The position numbers and the translations under genes were made by a program. Shown one piece after another: positions 39,935 to 48,958 of a stretch of DNA of 64,000 nucleotides. The notes under the pieces were generated by a model, which saw nothing but the letters and a program-made list of their open reading frames with translations, was not told the origin of the DNA and ran no database searches. The stretch comes from Limimaricola variabilis (GTDB lineage: Bacteria; Pseudomonadota; Alphaproteobacteria; Rhodobacterales; Rhodobacteraceae), in NCBI RefSeq assembly GCF_014195545.1, contig NZ_JACIBX010000003.1, forward strand, positions 62,001 to 126,000, read 5' to 3'. Positions within the stretch are counted from its first letter, which is position 1. Every line of letters starts with the position of its first letter.

Positions 39935-40666
39935 TCAGATCCCCGAGACCACGTTGAACAGGCTGCGGGTGCCGAAAGTGGTGCCCGACAGCTGACCGAA
40001 GCCGATCTCGGCACCGATCGCCAGATAGGTCTCGTCGCCTCCGAAGGCATCGTCCTCGTCCTTGATCCGGCCCAGCTCGCCCCAGATCTCGGGACCGCCG
40101 TCGATCTGGTAGCCACCACCCAGCGCGCCGCGCAGCAACTCGCCCTCGCCATCGGCAAAGCCCAGCTCGCCCATGGCAAAGATCGCCGGGGTGAACTCGT
40201 AGCGCGCGTTCAGCCCGGCCAGGTTGACCCGACCGATCTCGCCGTCATGACGGGCGAGGTAGCTTTCGGTCTCGATCCCGAGAAGCCAGCCCTTGACCTC
40301 GAGGCCGTAGATTTCCGAGTCGCCCTCATCGAAGCCGTCCCGCCCGACGAAGCCGCCCAGCGCCAGCCCGTCGACACCGAGCCAGGGCCCGGACCCGTAG
40401 ATCGCATGCAGGGTCGCGTTGCTGCCATCCGAGCCAAAGCCCGAAAAGCCGTAGGAGGCGAGGTCGAGCGCCAGCCCGAAGCCCAGTCCGACGTCGAATT
40501 GCAGCCCGCCCGAATAGCTGGTGTGGCCGATCTCGCCCGCCTCGAACAGCGCCGAGGTCTCGACCGCGAGCGTGCCGCCCGCAAAGCCCTGCGCTTGCGC
40601 GCCCGTCGCGGCCAAGGCCAGCAGCCCCACCGTCATGCCAATAGATCCGTATGCCCGTGTCATCAT
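39935..40666 (-). CDS. Outer-membrane beta-barrel protein, unknown substrate
   Basis: This 243-residue protein has a signal peptide (MMTRAYGSIGMTVGLLALAA to AQA) and a body of alternating, glycine-rich amphipathic strands such as YSGGLQFDVGLGFGLALDLASY, typical of a small barrel. Repeats such as FAMGELGFADGEGELLRGALGGGY are of YadA/porin-like texture. It does not end in the usual terminal Phe. Convergent to the preceding hydrolase with 4 bp between. Function unknown. Confidence 0.6.
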   Translation of the reverse strand: MMTRAYGSIGMTVGLLALAATGAQAQGFAGGTLAVETSALFEAGEIGHTSYSGGLQFDVGLGFGLALDLASYGFSGFGSDGSNATLHAIYGSGPWLGVDGLALGGFVGRDGFDEGDSEIYGLEVKGWLLGIETESYLARHDGEIGRVNLAGLNARYEFTPAIFAMGELGFADGEGELLRGALGGGYQIDGGPEIWGELGRIKDEDDAFGGDETYLAIGAEIGFGQLSGTTFGTRSLFNVVSGI

Positions 40667-40847
40667 CTGCCCGTGTCCCGTTGATTGGTCTTAGTGCCAT
40701 GGTCCGATTTGCTTCTACACCGGTGTGCGGCACCGCCACAGCCCCTTTCGATTCACGACGCGACCTTGTCGAAACATGTGCGCGCTATAGGTCAGGTATA
40801 ATGGCGCGGTGATCGCATCGCCGCGTGACAGACCAAAGGACCGTCTG

Positions 40848-41060
40848 ATGAACGCCCTCGAATCTACTTTCGCCAAGCTCGAAGACCGCATGAGCCGTGC
40901 GGCCGGTCTTATGCCCGAGCGCCCTGCCCCGGCCCCGGTGCCGGAAACCAAGGGGGACGTCACGACCCGCGCCGCCCGCGCGATCCTCGACGCCGAGAAC
41001 GAGGCCCGCAATGCCAAGATCGCCGCTCTGCGCGCCGCGCGCCTCGAGCGCGAAGACTGA
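40848..41060 (+). CDS. Small charged protein, unknown function
   Basis: This 70-residue protein begins MNALESTFAKLEDRMSRAAG and ends in alternating charged residues (EARNAKIAALRAARLERED), consistent with one or two long amphipathic helices. AAAGGA sits seven bases before the ATG, and a TATAAT hexamer lies at 40797-40802 with no convincing -35 box. I do not recognise a family. Confidence 0.6.
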   Translation: MNALESTFAKLEDRMSRAAGLMPERPAPAPVPETKGDVTTRAARAILDAENEARNAKIAALRAARLERED

Positions 41061-41168
41061 GCAACCCGCGCAGCACCGTCGCGGAAACCGGTGAGCTTCG
41101 GCCGTGCCACGCACGCGCAATAGGTACCTTGCCAAAGCCGAGAACCCACAAGGCGGATCGCAAACACA

Positions 41169-41198
41169 AAGGCCTGCCGGATCGAACCGGCAGGCCTT
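41169..41198. terminator. Bidirectional terminator
   Basis: A perfect 12-bp stem AAGGCCTGCCGG has a 6-base ATCGAA loop, followed by GTTGTCTT. It ends the small plus-strand gene and the minus-strand flgE-like gene. Confidence 0.7.
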
Positions 41199-41230
41199 GT
41201 TGTCTTCCGGTCCGGTAACCGGTTTCGCGG

Positions 41231-42538
41231 TCAGCGCTTCAGTCTGGTCGTCTCGTCGAGCATCTCGTCGACGGTGGTCACGATCTTGGCGTTCGAGGAA
41301 TAGGCCCGCTGGGTGCTGATCAGGTCGGTGAGTTCCTGAGCCACCTCGACGTTCGAGCTCTCCAGCGCGCCCGCCGTCAACGATCCCGTGGATCCCTCGC
41401 CTGCCTGGTTGAGGCTGAACTTGCCCGAGGAGCGGGACAGCAGGAAGGCGTTGCCGTCGGCTTTGAGCAGGCCGTCGGGGTTGGCCACCTCGGCCAGCGG
41501 GATGTTGTAGAGCGGCTTGCGGCTTCCATTGTCGAACACGCCATAAACATCGCCGCGCTCGTCGATCTCGGTCCGCACCAGAACCCCGCTCTCGGCGCCG
41601 TCGGCGCTGATCTTGAGCGGCGAGTAGTCGCCCGCGAACTGGGTCATGCCGTCATAGGTCCCCGGCGCGCCGATGTTGATCGCGACATTCTGGGGCACCG
41701 CGCCGTTGTCGATCGTCAGGGTCGCCACGCCGGTCGCGGGGTCGAAGGCGAAGTTTGCAGGCGCGGCGGCGGTGGAGGTGGCGTTCGAATAGAGCCGCGG
41801 CGCCCCTGCCAGCGCGCCGCTGTCATGGAAATCGACCGTGACGCTGCCGTATTGGGTACCATCGGCGCCGTTGAAGCTGAGGGTCCATTGGTTGTCGACC
41901 GCGCCGGGCTGCCAGGAGAACTGCATCCGCTGCGCGGCACCCAACGGGCTATAATACTCCGCCGAGCTCAGGAAGGGCTCGCCCGGTGTTGCCAGGCCGG
42001 TCTGCTGGGCCGGGATGTTGCCGCTGATCGTCATCTCCGCCGTGGGCGAGCCGGTCTGCGACAGGCTGCCGAGGTTGACGGTCTTGAGATCACCGAACTG
42101 GTTGCGGTCGATGTTGCCCAGATTGGCTGTCTGGTCGTAGGGAAAGCCCGCGAGGTAGTAGCCCGCGGCGTTGCGCAGATTGCCGTTCTCGTCGGGCAGG
42201 AAGGAGCCCGCGCGAGTGAGCATGAAGTTCGCCTCGTTGGTCTCGTTCGGCTGCTTGGAGACCACGAAGAAGCCCGGCCCGCCGATCGCGAGATCGGTCG
42301 CCCGCTCGGTGGCGCGCAGCGCGCCCTCGGTCGAAATCTCAGAGCCCTGCACCGCCCGCACGCCAGAGGGCGCCACCGTACCGTTCTGGCTCAGCGTGCT
42401 GGTGGTGACCATCTGCACGAAGCTGCGCCGGTAGCCGTCGGTGTTGGCGTTGGCGATATTCTCCGAAATCCGGCCCACCGCCGTCGAATTCGCCCGCAGA
42501 CCGCTCACGCCGGTCTGCATGGCGTAGGAAATGCTCAT
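41231..42538 (-). CDS. flgE: Flagellar hook protein FlgE-like
   Basis: This 435-residue axial protein has the conserved N-terminal rod/hook motif TGVSGLRANSTAVGRISENI then NANTDGYRR, and a C-terminal D0 helix ELTDLISTQRAYSSNAKIV as in FlgE/F/G. The central region with FlgE-like beta domains makes hook protein the best fit. No other flagellar gene is in the window; it stands alone beside a terminator. It could be a second or displaced hook gene. Confidence 0.85.
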   Translation of the reverse strand: MSISYAMQTGVSGLRANSTAVGRISENIANANTDGYRRSFVQMVTTSTLSQNGTVAPSGVRAVQGSEISTEGALRATERATDLAIGGPGFFVVSKQPNETNEANFMLTRAGSFLPDENGNLRNAAGYYLAGFPYDQTANLGNIDRNQFGDLKTVNLGSLSQTGSPTAEMTISGNIPAQQTGLATPGEPFLSSAEYYSPLGAAQRMQFSWQPGAVDNQWTLSFNGADGTQYGSVTVDFHDSGALAGAPRLYSNATSTAAAPANFAFDPATGVATLTIDNGAVPQNVAINIGAPGTYDGMTQFAGDYSPLKISADGAESGVLVRTEIDERGDVYGVFDNGSRKPLYNIPLAEVANPDGLLKADGNAFLLSRSSGKFSLNQAGEGSTGSLTAGALESSNVEVAQELTDLISTQRAYSSNAKIVTTVDEMLDETTRLKR

Positions 42539-42986
42539 CGGTCTGCCCTTCCGGTAGCTGCCTGCCCGGCCTCGTTAGCGAAAATCGAAGCACTGTACGA
42601 GAGCAGTATAAACCTATTCTAAAGTATTGGCCCTGTGGTGCCCTGTTAAATCACCGAATGTGGCAGGGATGTGGCGGAGTCGTCTTTTCCGCCGCCGACG
42701 AGACTACTGTCTGATTTTGCTCAAAAACCCGGGGAATACCCGTCTTGACCTCGCGGCGCCCGGACCGGGTAATGCCTCTGCGTTGCCGGGCTGCATCAAC
42801 CCAATGCCGCTGGCTGGTGGCGCCCCTTGCTCAACGGTCTGACTGCATGAAGCCGAGGGCTAGCAGGCAAGGCCAGTCGAGCCCTCTTGGCCTTGTTCTT
42901 CGCATGAACGGCGGCACCCCCGGCCATCGCGAGGCCCGCATGCCTGCCCCTCAGCCTCGAATATCGACTTGGGCGTCGCTGTACCC
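42539..42986. other. 448-bp intergenic region, no gene seen
   Basis: The flgE promoter side (42590-42650) is AT-rich (TATAAACCTATTCTAAAGTA). I found no convincing sigma-28 or sigma-54 element. The plus-strand frames here code for nothing recognisable. The region also holds the 3' end of the synthetase transcript, but no strong terminator stem was seen. Confidence 0.4.
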
Positions 42987-45900
42987 TCAAGCCGACACGG
43001 CATCCGCTGCCACGGAGGAGGCGCGGACGTCCGCGTTTGGGCCACTCATCTCTCGGGTTTCGGCCGAGGCTGCGCGTGCCGGGTTCCCGACCCAGCGGGT
43101 CCAATCCTCGACCACCTCTCCCTTGATCAGGAAGCCGCCCGCATCGACCAGCCCCCCGGCGCCCACCCGCGTGTCGTAATGCACCCAGGTCCCAATCCCG
43201 ATCGTCGCGCCCGCACCGACGAGAACGCTTCCGGATTTGAAGGTGCCGTCCTCGAGGGAGTGGCAATGCAGGACCGACCCGATGTTGAAGGTCGAATAGT
43301 CGCCGATCTCGCAAAGCGACTTCTCCGGGGCGTTCATGCCGTCATCGAGAACCCGCCGCCCCACCCGCATGCCCAGCGCGCGCCACAGCAGGGGCTTGAA
43401 CGGCGTGCCGTTGAGCGACGCGCTCAGGCCGGAAATGCCGAGTTTCCAGTAGCGCTCGTGCCACCAGAAATAGCTGTCGTAGATCGAGCAGTAATTGGGT
43501 TCGAGCCGCCGTCCGCGGAGCGCACCCAATTCCCAGGCGATCTGGTAGAGCAGCGTCGCGACGAAGAGGACCGCCATGGTGCAGGCCAGCCCGAAGGGCG
43601 ACGTCAGGCCCAGATCCACCGTCATCATGTGCCCCAGCACCGCGAAGACCACGAACGCGCCCCACCGCGACAGCAGAAAGAGCCCCATTGACTGGATATT
43701 GTGCCGGTTCTTGCGACGCAGCCGTCCGGCCAGCACCGCCGGCGCCTTGTAGCGGTCGAAGCGATGGTCCCGGCGGACCGATCTCGGGATCTCGAAGGCC
43801 GGTGAGCCGAGCAGGCCCGTCTCCCGCCGCCAGGGCCCGTGAACCGGGATATGGGTCTTGGTGCCGATCAGCACGTCCCGCCCGGCCCGGGAGCCGGGGA
43901 GCACGATGGCGGCGTTGCCGAGGAAGTTCTGCTCGGCGAGGCGGATCCGCTTGAGGCGAAAGCAGCCATTGGCGTATTCGGCATTGGCCAGAACCAGCCC
44001 GTCGGAGGCCATCGTCCCGGCACCGACCTCGCAGAGGAACGGCACGTCCTGGCTTTGGCTCATGCCGAAATTGGTGCCGGTGTTGACGACCGTCCCGAAC
44101 CGGTAGCCGAGCGCCTGAAGCCACGGAACGATATAGCTGCTGTCCCCGAACAACTCGTTGTAGAACTTGTTGTTGGCCGCCCCGGCGAGAATCCGGAACA
44201 TCAGGTGATGGATGCCGTAAAGCGGGTAGATCCGGTCCTCCTTCAGGAACAGCCATGCCAGCCGGGGCACCAGCAAGGCGCTCAGCGCCGACAGGATCAT
44301 CCCGACGACGAAGAGCGCCAGCGTGCCGACGAGGATGTAGGGCAGCGCCAGCAGGGTGGACGTCGTATCGGGCAGCGCCACTGGCATCTCCAGCGCCCCC
44401 GACACGAAGGCATAGAGCACCGAGAACAGCGCGAGCCCTATCGGCCCGGCCCAAAAGATCATGGTGGCAACCAGATAGAGGCTGTAGAGCCAGCTTCGCA
44501 GCACCGTGCGGTGCCGCGACCTGAACGGGCGGAACCCCCGTTCGGCGGGCCTCGCCGGGACGCCGACATAGCTGCCCTCCGGCGGCAGGTCCTGCCCCTC
44601 CATCACGGTCGAGACATGGGCGATGTCCGCGCCATTGCCGATCCGTGTTTGGATATCGATCACCGCCCCTTCGCCCACATGAACGTCGCGCCCGATATGC
44701 ACCGGGCCAAGCCGGATGTGCCCGGAGACCGCTTTGTAGCCGGAAAGAAGGACGCCACGATTGATCACCGTACCGGACCCGATGGTGACGAGATCCGCAG
44801 GCACGGGCGGCTTGGAGCGGATCAGCGCGCTCAAGGCCACCTGGGCGCCGAGCAGCCGGAGATGGGCATTGTAGAGCGGCGTGCCGGTCATCAGCGCCAG
44901 CGGCGAGGCGCGCGACAGGGTGCGAAGCAGCCAGAACCGGAAATAGGTCAGCCCCCATGCCGGGAACTCCGTCGCCCGCCAGCGACCGACGAGGAGCCAT
45001 TTCGCCGCCACCGGCAGCGCCGAGAACCCGACAAGCAAGGCGAATGAGACTGCGACGGCGCGCCAGTAGATCCCCGCGATGCCAGCCGCCTCGAAGACGT
45101 AGGTAAGCCCCGCCAACGCGAGTTCGAGGCCGAGCCAGGTATAGAGCAGGCCGAACGCGACCTGACCGGCACCGGTGCCCCAATAGGCCAGCGCGCCGGC
45201 GCGGTGGATATTGTCCTCGCGCCGCTCGATCGGTGCCGGCGCTTGCAGGGATGCAAGCTGGCCCGCCAGTCCCCGGATCGTCGGGTGGCCGTAGACCTCT
45301 CGGATCGACAGCGCCGTGACGCCGAGCTCGGCGCGCGCCCGAGCGGCGAACCGCGCCATCAGCAACGAGTTCGCCCCCATGTCGTCGAAGAAGTGGTCGA
45401 CGACCGACACCTCTTCCAGCCCGAGAACACTGGCGAGGCAACCCGCGAGGGCGAGTTCTAGCTGGTTGCCGGGCGCGACGCAGCCGCGGCCGCCGATGCG
45501 ACGGCTGCGCGGCGGCGGCAGCGCCTTTCGATCCGCCTTGTCGCAGACCAGCATCGGGATCTCTTCGAGGCGTTCGAAGTAGCTCGGGATCATGTAGGCC
45601 GGCAGCCTTGTCCGCAGCGCCGCGACGATCTCCTCGACGGCGGTGTCGCCGGTGAAATAGGCCACCAGTTCGGTCATGTCAGGCTCTGGCGTGAAGACCT
45701 CGACCACCGCCTGGCGGATCCCTTCGATCTGCATGATCGCCGACTCAATCTCCGCCAGTTCGATCCGGTAGCCACGGATCTTCACCTGGGTATCGATCCG
45801 GCCGAGACATACGAGTTCGCCGGTCTCGTCGACGCGGCCCAGATCCCCGGTCCGGTACAATCGGCCGAGCGTGGACGAGGCTTGTCCTGGCTTTATCGGC

Positions 45901-47126
45901 ACGAAAGCCGCTTGGGTCAGGCCGGGCCGGTTCAGATAGCCGCGCGCGACACCGATCCCGCCGATCGCGATCTCACCCGTGCCGCCCCGCTCGACGAAGC
46001 TGCCGGTATCGGGATCCAGGATGCAGGTCCAGTAGGTCGGAAGAGGCACACCGATGGTCACCAGGCGGCCCGGCTGTAGCTCGGCCACGGTGGCGGTGAC
46101 GGTCGCCTCCGTCGGCCCGTAGGCGTTGAGGATCCGCCGCTTCTCACTGTGCCAGCGCGACACGAGATCGGCGGGGCAGCTCTCGCCCGACACGATGAGG
46201 AGACGCAATTCGGACAGTTCTGGCTCGAGCGTCGCCAAGAGCGTCGGCACGCAGCACAGGGCGGTGATGCGCCGCGCGCCGAGGAACGCTTGCAGGTCCT
46301 CCCCCACGAGGCTCGCCCCGGCATCGTTCGGCACCAGCGTTGCCCCTGTGAGCAGCGGCACCCAGACCTCCTCGACCGAAAAATCGAAGGCGAGGGTAAG
46401 CCCCTGATAGACCCGGTCGCCCGGCCGATAGCCATAGATCTCGCCCGCCACGCGGACGAAGTTGACGATCATGGAATGATCGATCGGCACGCCCTTGGGG
46501 CGCCCCGTGGTGCCGGATGTGTAGATCACGTAGGCGAGCGCATCGGAGGCAATCGATGGCCGGTCGGGGCGGGCGACGTCCTGCCGGGCCAGTTCGTCTC
46601 CGAGCATGTCGATGGCGAAGACTGGACCACCTGCGGCCTCGGCCAGACCGGTCCAGGACGCGACCGTCAGGACCGCCTTGATCCCCGCATCCTCGGCGAT
46701 GAAGGCGATGCGGTCAGCCGGAAATCCGGGGTCGAGCGGTGCGTAGGCCGCACCGATCTTGAGCACCGCCAGCAACCCGACGTAGCTCTCCACCGAGCGG
46801 TCGAAGAGCAGGCCCACGACGTCGCCGTCGCCCAGCCCCTGCGACAGCAGGTAACGCGCCAACCGGTTCGCCAGCCGGTCGAGCGCGCCATAGGTGATGA
46901 TGCGGCACTGAGTTTCGACCGCGACCGACGCAGGCATGCGGTCGGCCATACGTTCGAACAGGTGGTGCAGACGCTCGCCCCGGCGCCAGCGGGGCCGGTC
47001 GTCATGGCCTGAGCGCAGCACGAAACGAGCCTTGCCGGCCGCGGCGGCGGGCGCACCATTGGAGCCCTCGGCAGCCAAGTCCGGCTCAACGCGCAGCCGC
47101 GCGACGATGTCGCCATCAGGCGACAT
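42987..47126 (-). CDS. Pls/PosA-type single-module membrane nonribosomal peptide synthetase
   Basis: This 1379-residue protein has, in order: an adenylation domain (about 50-545; YVIYTSGTTGRPKG, LAFDFSVEEVW, NAYGPTEATVTA, RTGDLGR, CDKADRKALP with K530), a carrier domain (about 556-630; pantetheine serine S587 in DDMGANSLL), then membrane helices alternating with three hexapeptide-rich left-handed helix domains (about 780-860, 1030-1095 and 1270-1350). This is the architecture of epsilon-poly-lysine synthetase Pls and PosA. There is no condensation or thioesterase domain. Reading the pocket by alignment to GrsA I get D-F-E-C-I-S-A-V-T-K; the acidic third residue suits a basic side chain. ATG 47126 overlaps the EctB-like gene by 11 bp. 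Substrate L-2,4-diaminobutyrate is inferred from that partner. It is unlikely to be an ordinary NRPS or acyl-CoA ligase. Confidence 0.85.
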   Translation of the reverse strand: MSPDGDIVARLRVEPDLAAEGSNGAPAAAAGKARFVLRSGHDDRPRWRRGERLHHLFERMADRMPASVAVETQCRIITYGALDRLANRLARYLLSQGLGDGDVVGLLFDRSVESYVGLLAVLKIGAAYAPLDPGFPADRIAFIAEDAGIKAVLTVASWTGLAEAAGGPVFAIDMLGDELARQDVARPDRPSIASDALAYVIYTSGTTGRPKGVPIDHSMIVNFVRVAGEIYGYRPGDRVYQGLTLAFDFSVEEVWVPLLTGATLVPNDAGASLVGEDLQAFLGARRITALCCVPTLLATLEPELSELRLLIVSGESCPADLVSRWHSEKRRILNAYGPTEATVTATVAELQPGRLVTIGVPLPTYWTCILDPDTGSFVERGGTGEIAIGGIGVARGYLNRPGLTQAAFVPIKPGQASSTLGRLYRTGDLGRVDETGELVCLGRIDTQVKIRGYRIELAEIESAIMQIEGIRQAVVEVFTPEPDMTELVAYFTGDTAVEEIVAALRTRLPAYMIPSYFERLEEIPMLVCDKADRKALPPPRSRRIGGRGCVAPGNQLELALAGCLASVLGLEEVSVVDHFFDDMGANSLLMARFAARARAELGVTALSIREVYGHPTIRGLAGQLASLQAPAPIERREDNIHRAGALAYWGTGAGQVAFGLLYTWLGLELALAGLTYVFEAAGIAGIYWRAVAVSFALLVGFSALPVAAKWLLVGRWRATEFPAWGLTYFRFWLLRTLSRASPLALMTGTPLYNAHLRLLGAQVALSALIRSKPPVPADLVTIGSGTVINRGVLLSGYKAVSGHIRLGPVHIGRDVHVGEGAVIDIQTRIGNGADIAHVSTVMEGQDLPPEGSYVGVPARPAERGFRPFRSRHRTVLRSWLYSLYLVATMIFWAGPIGLALFSVLYAFVSGALEMPVALPDTTSTLLALPYILVGTLALFVVGMILSALSALLVPRLAWLFLKEDRIYPLYGIHHLMFRILAGAANNKFYNELFGDSSYIVPWLQALGYRFGTVVNTGTNFGMSQSQDVPFLCEVGAGTMASDGLVLANAEYANGCFRLKRIRLAEQNFLGNAAIVLPGSRAGRDVLIGTKTHIPVHGPWRRETGLLGSPAFEIPRSVRRDHRFDRYKAPAVLAGRLRRKNRHNIQSMGLFLLSRWGAFVVFAVLGHMMTVDLGLTSPFGLACTMAVLFVATLLYQIAWELGALRGRRLEPNYCSIYDSYFWWHERYWKLGISGLSASLNGTPFKPLLWRALGMRVGRRVLDDGMNAPEKSLCEIGDYSTFNIGSVLHCHSLEDGTFKSGSVLVGAGATIGIGTWVHYDTRVGAGGLVDAGGFLIKGEVVEDWTRWVGNPARAASAETREMSGPNADVRASSVAADAVSA

Positions 47127-48393
47127 TCCGGCAGCTTTGGCCAGAGGTCACGTCGACCGCTTCGGCTAGGATCCCCAGGCCTTCGTCGAGCTGCGCGAGT
47201 GGTGTCGTCAGCGGCGCGAAGACCTTCAGCACCTCGTCGCGTGGCCCCGCCCTCTCGATGATGAGACCGCGTTCATAAGCGGCGCCGCAGATCGCCGCCG
47301 CCCGTTCGGCGTCGACGCAGAGCAGCCCCTGCATCATGCCGATCCCCTTCTGCCCCGCGAATACCCCGGGGTGATCCTCCGCGATCCCTGCGAGGGCCTC
47401 ATGGACCCGCTTGGCCTTCCGGGCGATCTCAAGTTCGAAGGTGTCGTCGCGCCAGAACAGATCGAGCGCGGCCCGGGCGGTGACGAAGGCGAGGTTGTTG
47501 CCCCGGAAGGTGCCGTTATGCTCGCCCGGCTCCCACTGATCGAGATCCCGGCGGATCAGCACGATCGACATCGGCAGCCCGGAACCCGATAGGGATTTCG
47601 AAAGGGTGACGATGTCGGGCACGATGCCGGACCGCTCGAAGGAGAAGAAGCCGCCGGACCGCCCGCAACCGGCCTGGATGTCGTCGACGATCAGCAGAAC
47701 CCCATGGGCGCGGCAGACGCGTGACAGGTTGCGCAGCCAGTCTGCCCGCGCAACGTTGAGCCCCCCTTCGCCCTGGACGCATTCGACGATCACGGCGGCA
47801 GGCCAATCGAAGCCCGATGAGGGATCGCAGAGCAGCGCCTCGAAATAGGCCGTCGTGTCGACATCGGGCCCGAGATACCCGTCATAGGGCAACAGCGCCC
47901 CACCCGGCAGCGGCAGACCCGCCCCCCGCCGATGCGCGGCATTGCCGGTCGCCGCGAGCGCGCCGAGCGTCATGCCGTGGAACCCGTTGGTAAAGGCGGC
48001 GATTGTGGTGCGACCGGTCACCTTCCTTGCGATCTTCATCGCCGCCTCGACGGCGTTGGTGCCGGTCGGGCCGGTGAACTGCACGACATGATCGAGCCCG
48101 CAGCGCGACATCGCGGTTTCCGCGAAGGTGGAGAGAAACGCCGCCTTGGCCTCGGTGTGCAAATCGAGGCTCATGGCGATGCCGTCCTTCGAGATGTACT
48201 CGACCAGCGCGGCGGTCAGGGCCGGATGGTTGTGGCCGTAATTCAGCGCCCCGGCCCCCGCCAGGAAGTCCAGGCGGCGCACGCCCTCCACGTCCCAGAT
48301 TTCGCTGCCACTGGCTTTCGAGAAGAGGGCGGGAAACGATCGACAATAGGAGGCGACCGAAGACTCCATTTCGTTGAAAATCGAGTTCTCCAT
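47116..48393 (-). CDS. EctB-like L-2,4-diaminobutyrate aminotransferase
   Basis: This 425-residue class III PLP aminotransferase is very like EctB: MESSVASYCRSFPALFSKA, DFLAGAGALNYGHNHP, VQFTGPTGTNAVEAAMKIAR, DVDTTAYFEALLCDPSSG and GEHNGTFRGNNLAFVTARAA all follow the EctB pattern. K266 (LSKSLSG) is the PLP lysine and D237/D238 hold the pyridine ring. EctB converts aspartate semialdehyde and glutamate to L-2,4-diaminobutyrate. Neither ectA nor ectC is adjacent; instead the Pls-like synthetase follows with an 11-bp overlap, so the amino acid is probably made for that enzyme. AGG lies before the ATG. Confidence 0.88.
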   Translation of the reverse strand: MENSIFNEMESSVASYCRSFPALFSKASGSEIWDVEGVRRLDFLAGAGALNYGHNHPALTAALVEYISKDGIAMSLDLHTEAKAAFLSTFAETAMSRCGLDHVVQFTGPTGTNAVEAAMKIARKVTGRTTIAAFTNGFHGMTLGALAATGNAAHRRGAGLPLPGGALLPYDGYLGPDVDTTAYFEALLCDPSSGFDWPAAVIVECVQGEGGLNVARADWLRNLSRVCRAHGVLLIVDDIQAGCGRSGGFFSFERSGIVPDIVTLSKSLSGSGLPMSIVLIRRDLDQWEPGEHNGTFRGNNLAFVTARAALDLFWRDDTFELEIARKAKRVHEALAGIAEDHPGVFAGQKGIGMMQGLLCVDAERAAAICGAAYERGLIIERAGPRDEVLKVFAPLTTPLAQLDEGLGILAEAVDVTSGQSCRNVA

Positions 48394-48958
48394 AACACCT
48401 CACAGGATAAAAACGGCACAAGTCATCCGCCCGATTTTCGGCAAGCCGGGGTGCAGGAAAACTCAAACGCATTTCTGCGCTGCCCAGAGGGAATGCCCCG
48501 AATGATTATTCAGAGCCGACAAGATCTCAATGATATCAGAAGCTCGTAGCGCCGCAATCAGACGAACTATTTAGCAACCGATCTATTGATCGAAGCTATC
48601 AAACGTGCCGCCTGCCCAAAACGGCATTCGGAGTTCCAGTATCACGAAGATCGAGCGGCCGACTGCCCCAATTTTAATCAATTCAGTCGATCCCTTAGAC
48701 CGTACACCGCGAATACTTTCTCATTTCGTCAGCTTCGAGTTGAATATCGGAAGGGAGATATCAGCATTCGAATTCGCTGCCTTTAAGAAATTGCCCGGAA
48801 AATTCCCGGCAAGGTCTCGGCCCTGACCACTTCGCAAGACCGCCATCCGAAGAACCTGTCTCTGCACTGGCGGCGCCAGAAGCGGCCTGCTCTCCGGACA
48901 TGCCCCTAATCACCGGGACCCGGAAGCTGCGGCAAGCGCTTGGAAGCAAATCGGATTG
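48394..48958. other. AT-richer regulatory region upstream of the EctB/Pls unit
   Basis: From about 48450 to 48790 base composition drops to roughly half G+C, far below the surrounding GC-rich DNA. It contains the palindromes TGATATCA (48531-48538) and CGATC-N4-GATCG (48579-48592). Short open frames here encode nothing recognisable. It ends at the 3' end of the tRNA-Arg gene. It likely holds the promoter of the EctB/Pls unit, and its composition suggests transfer. Confidence 0.5.
48503..48530 (-). promoter_or_regulatory. Candidate sigma-70 promoter for the EctB/Pls unit
   Basis: On the minus strand TTGAGA and TAATCA are separated by 16 bases, about 110 bp upstream of the aminotransferase start. 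The boxes match the consensus only partly. Confidence 0.25.

Noticed and set aside
42745-43179. 144-codon plus-strand frame
   Set aside because: Mostly antisense to the synthetase end and without recognisable domains or ribosome site.
47116-48393. Ectoine biosynthesis operon
   Set aside because: Only an ectB-like gene is present; ectA, ectC and ask are not in the window.
48586-48786. 66-codon frame in the AT-richer region
   Set aside because: No domain, weak ribosome site and overlap with a second frame of equal length; more likely part of a regulatory stretch.
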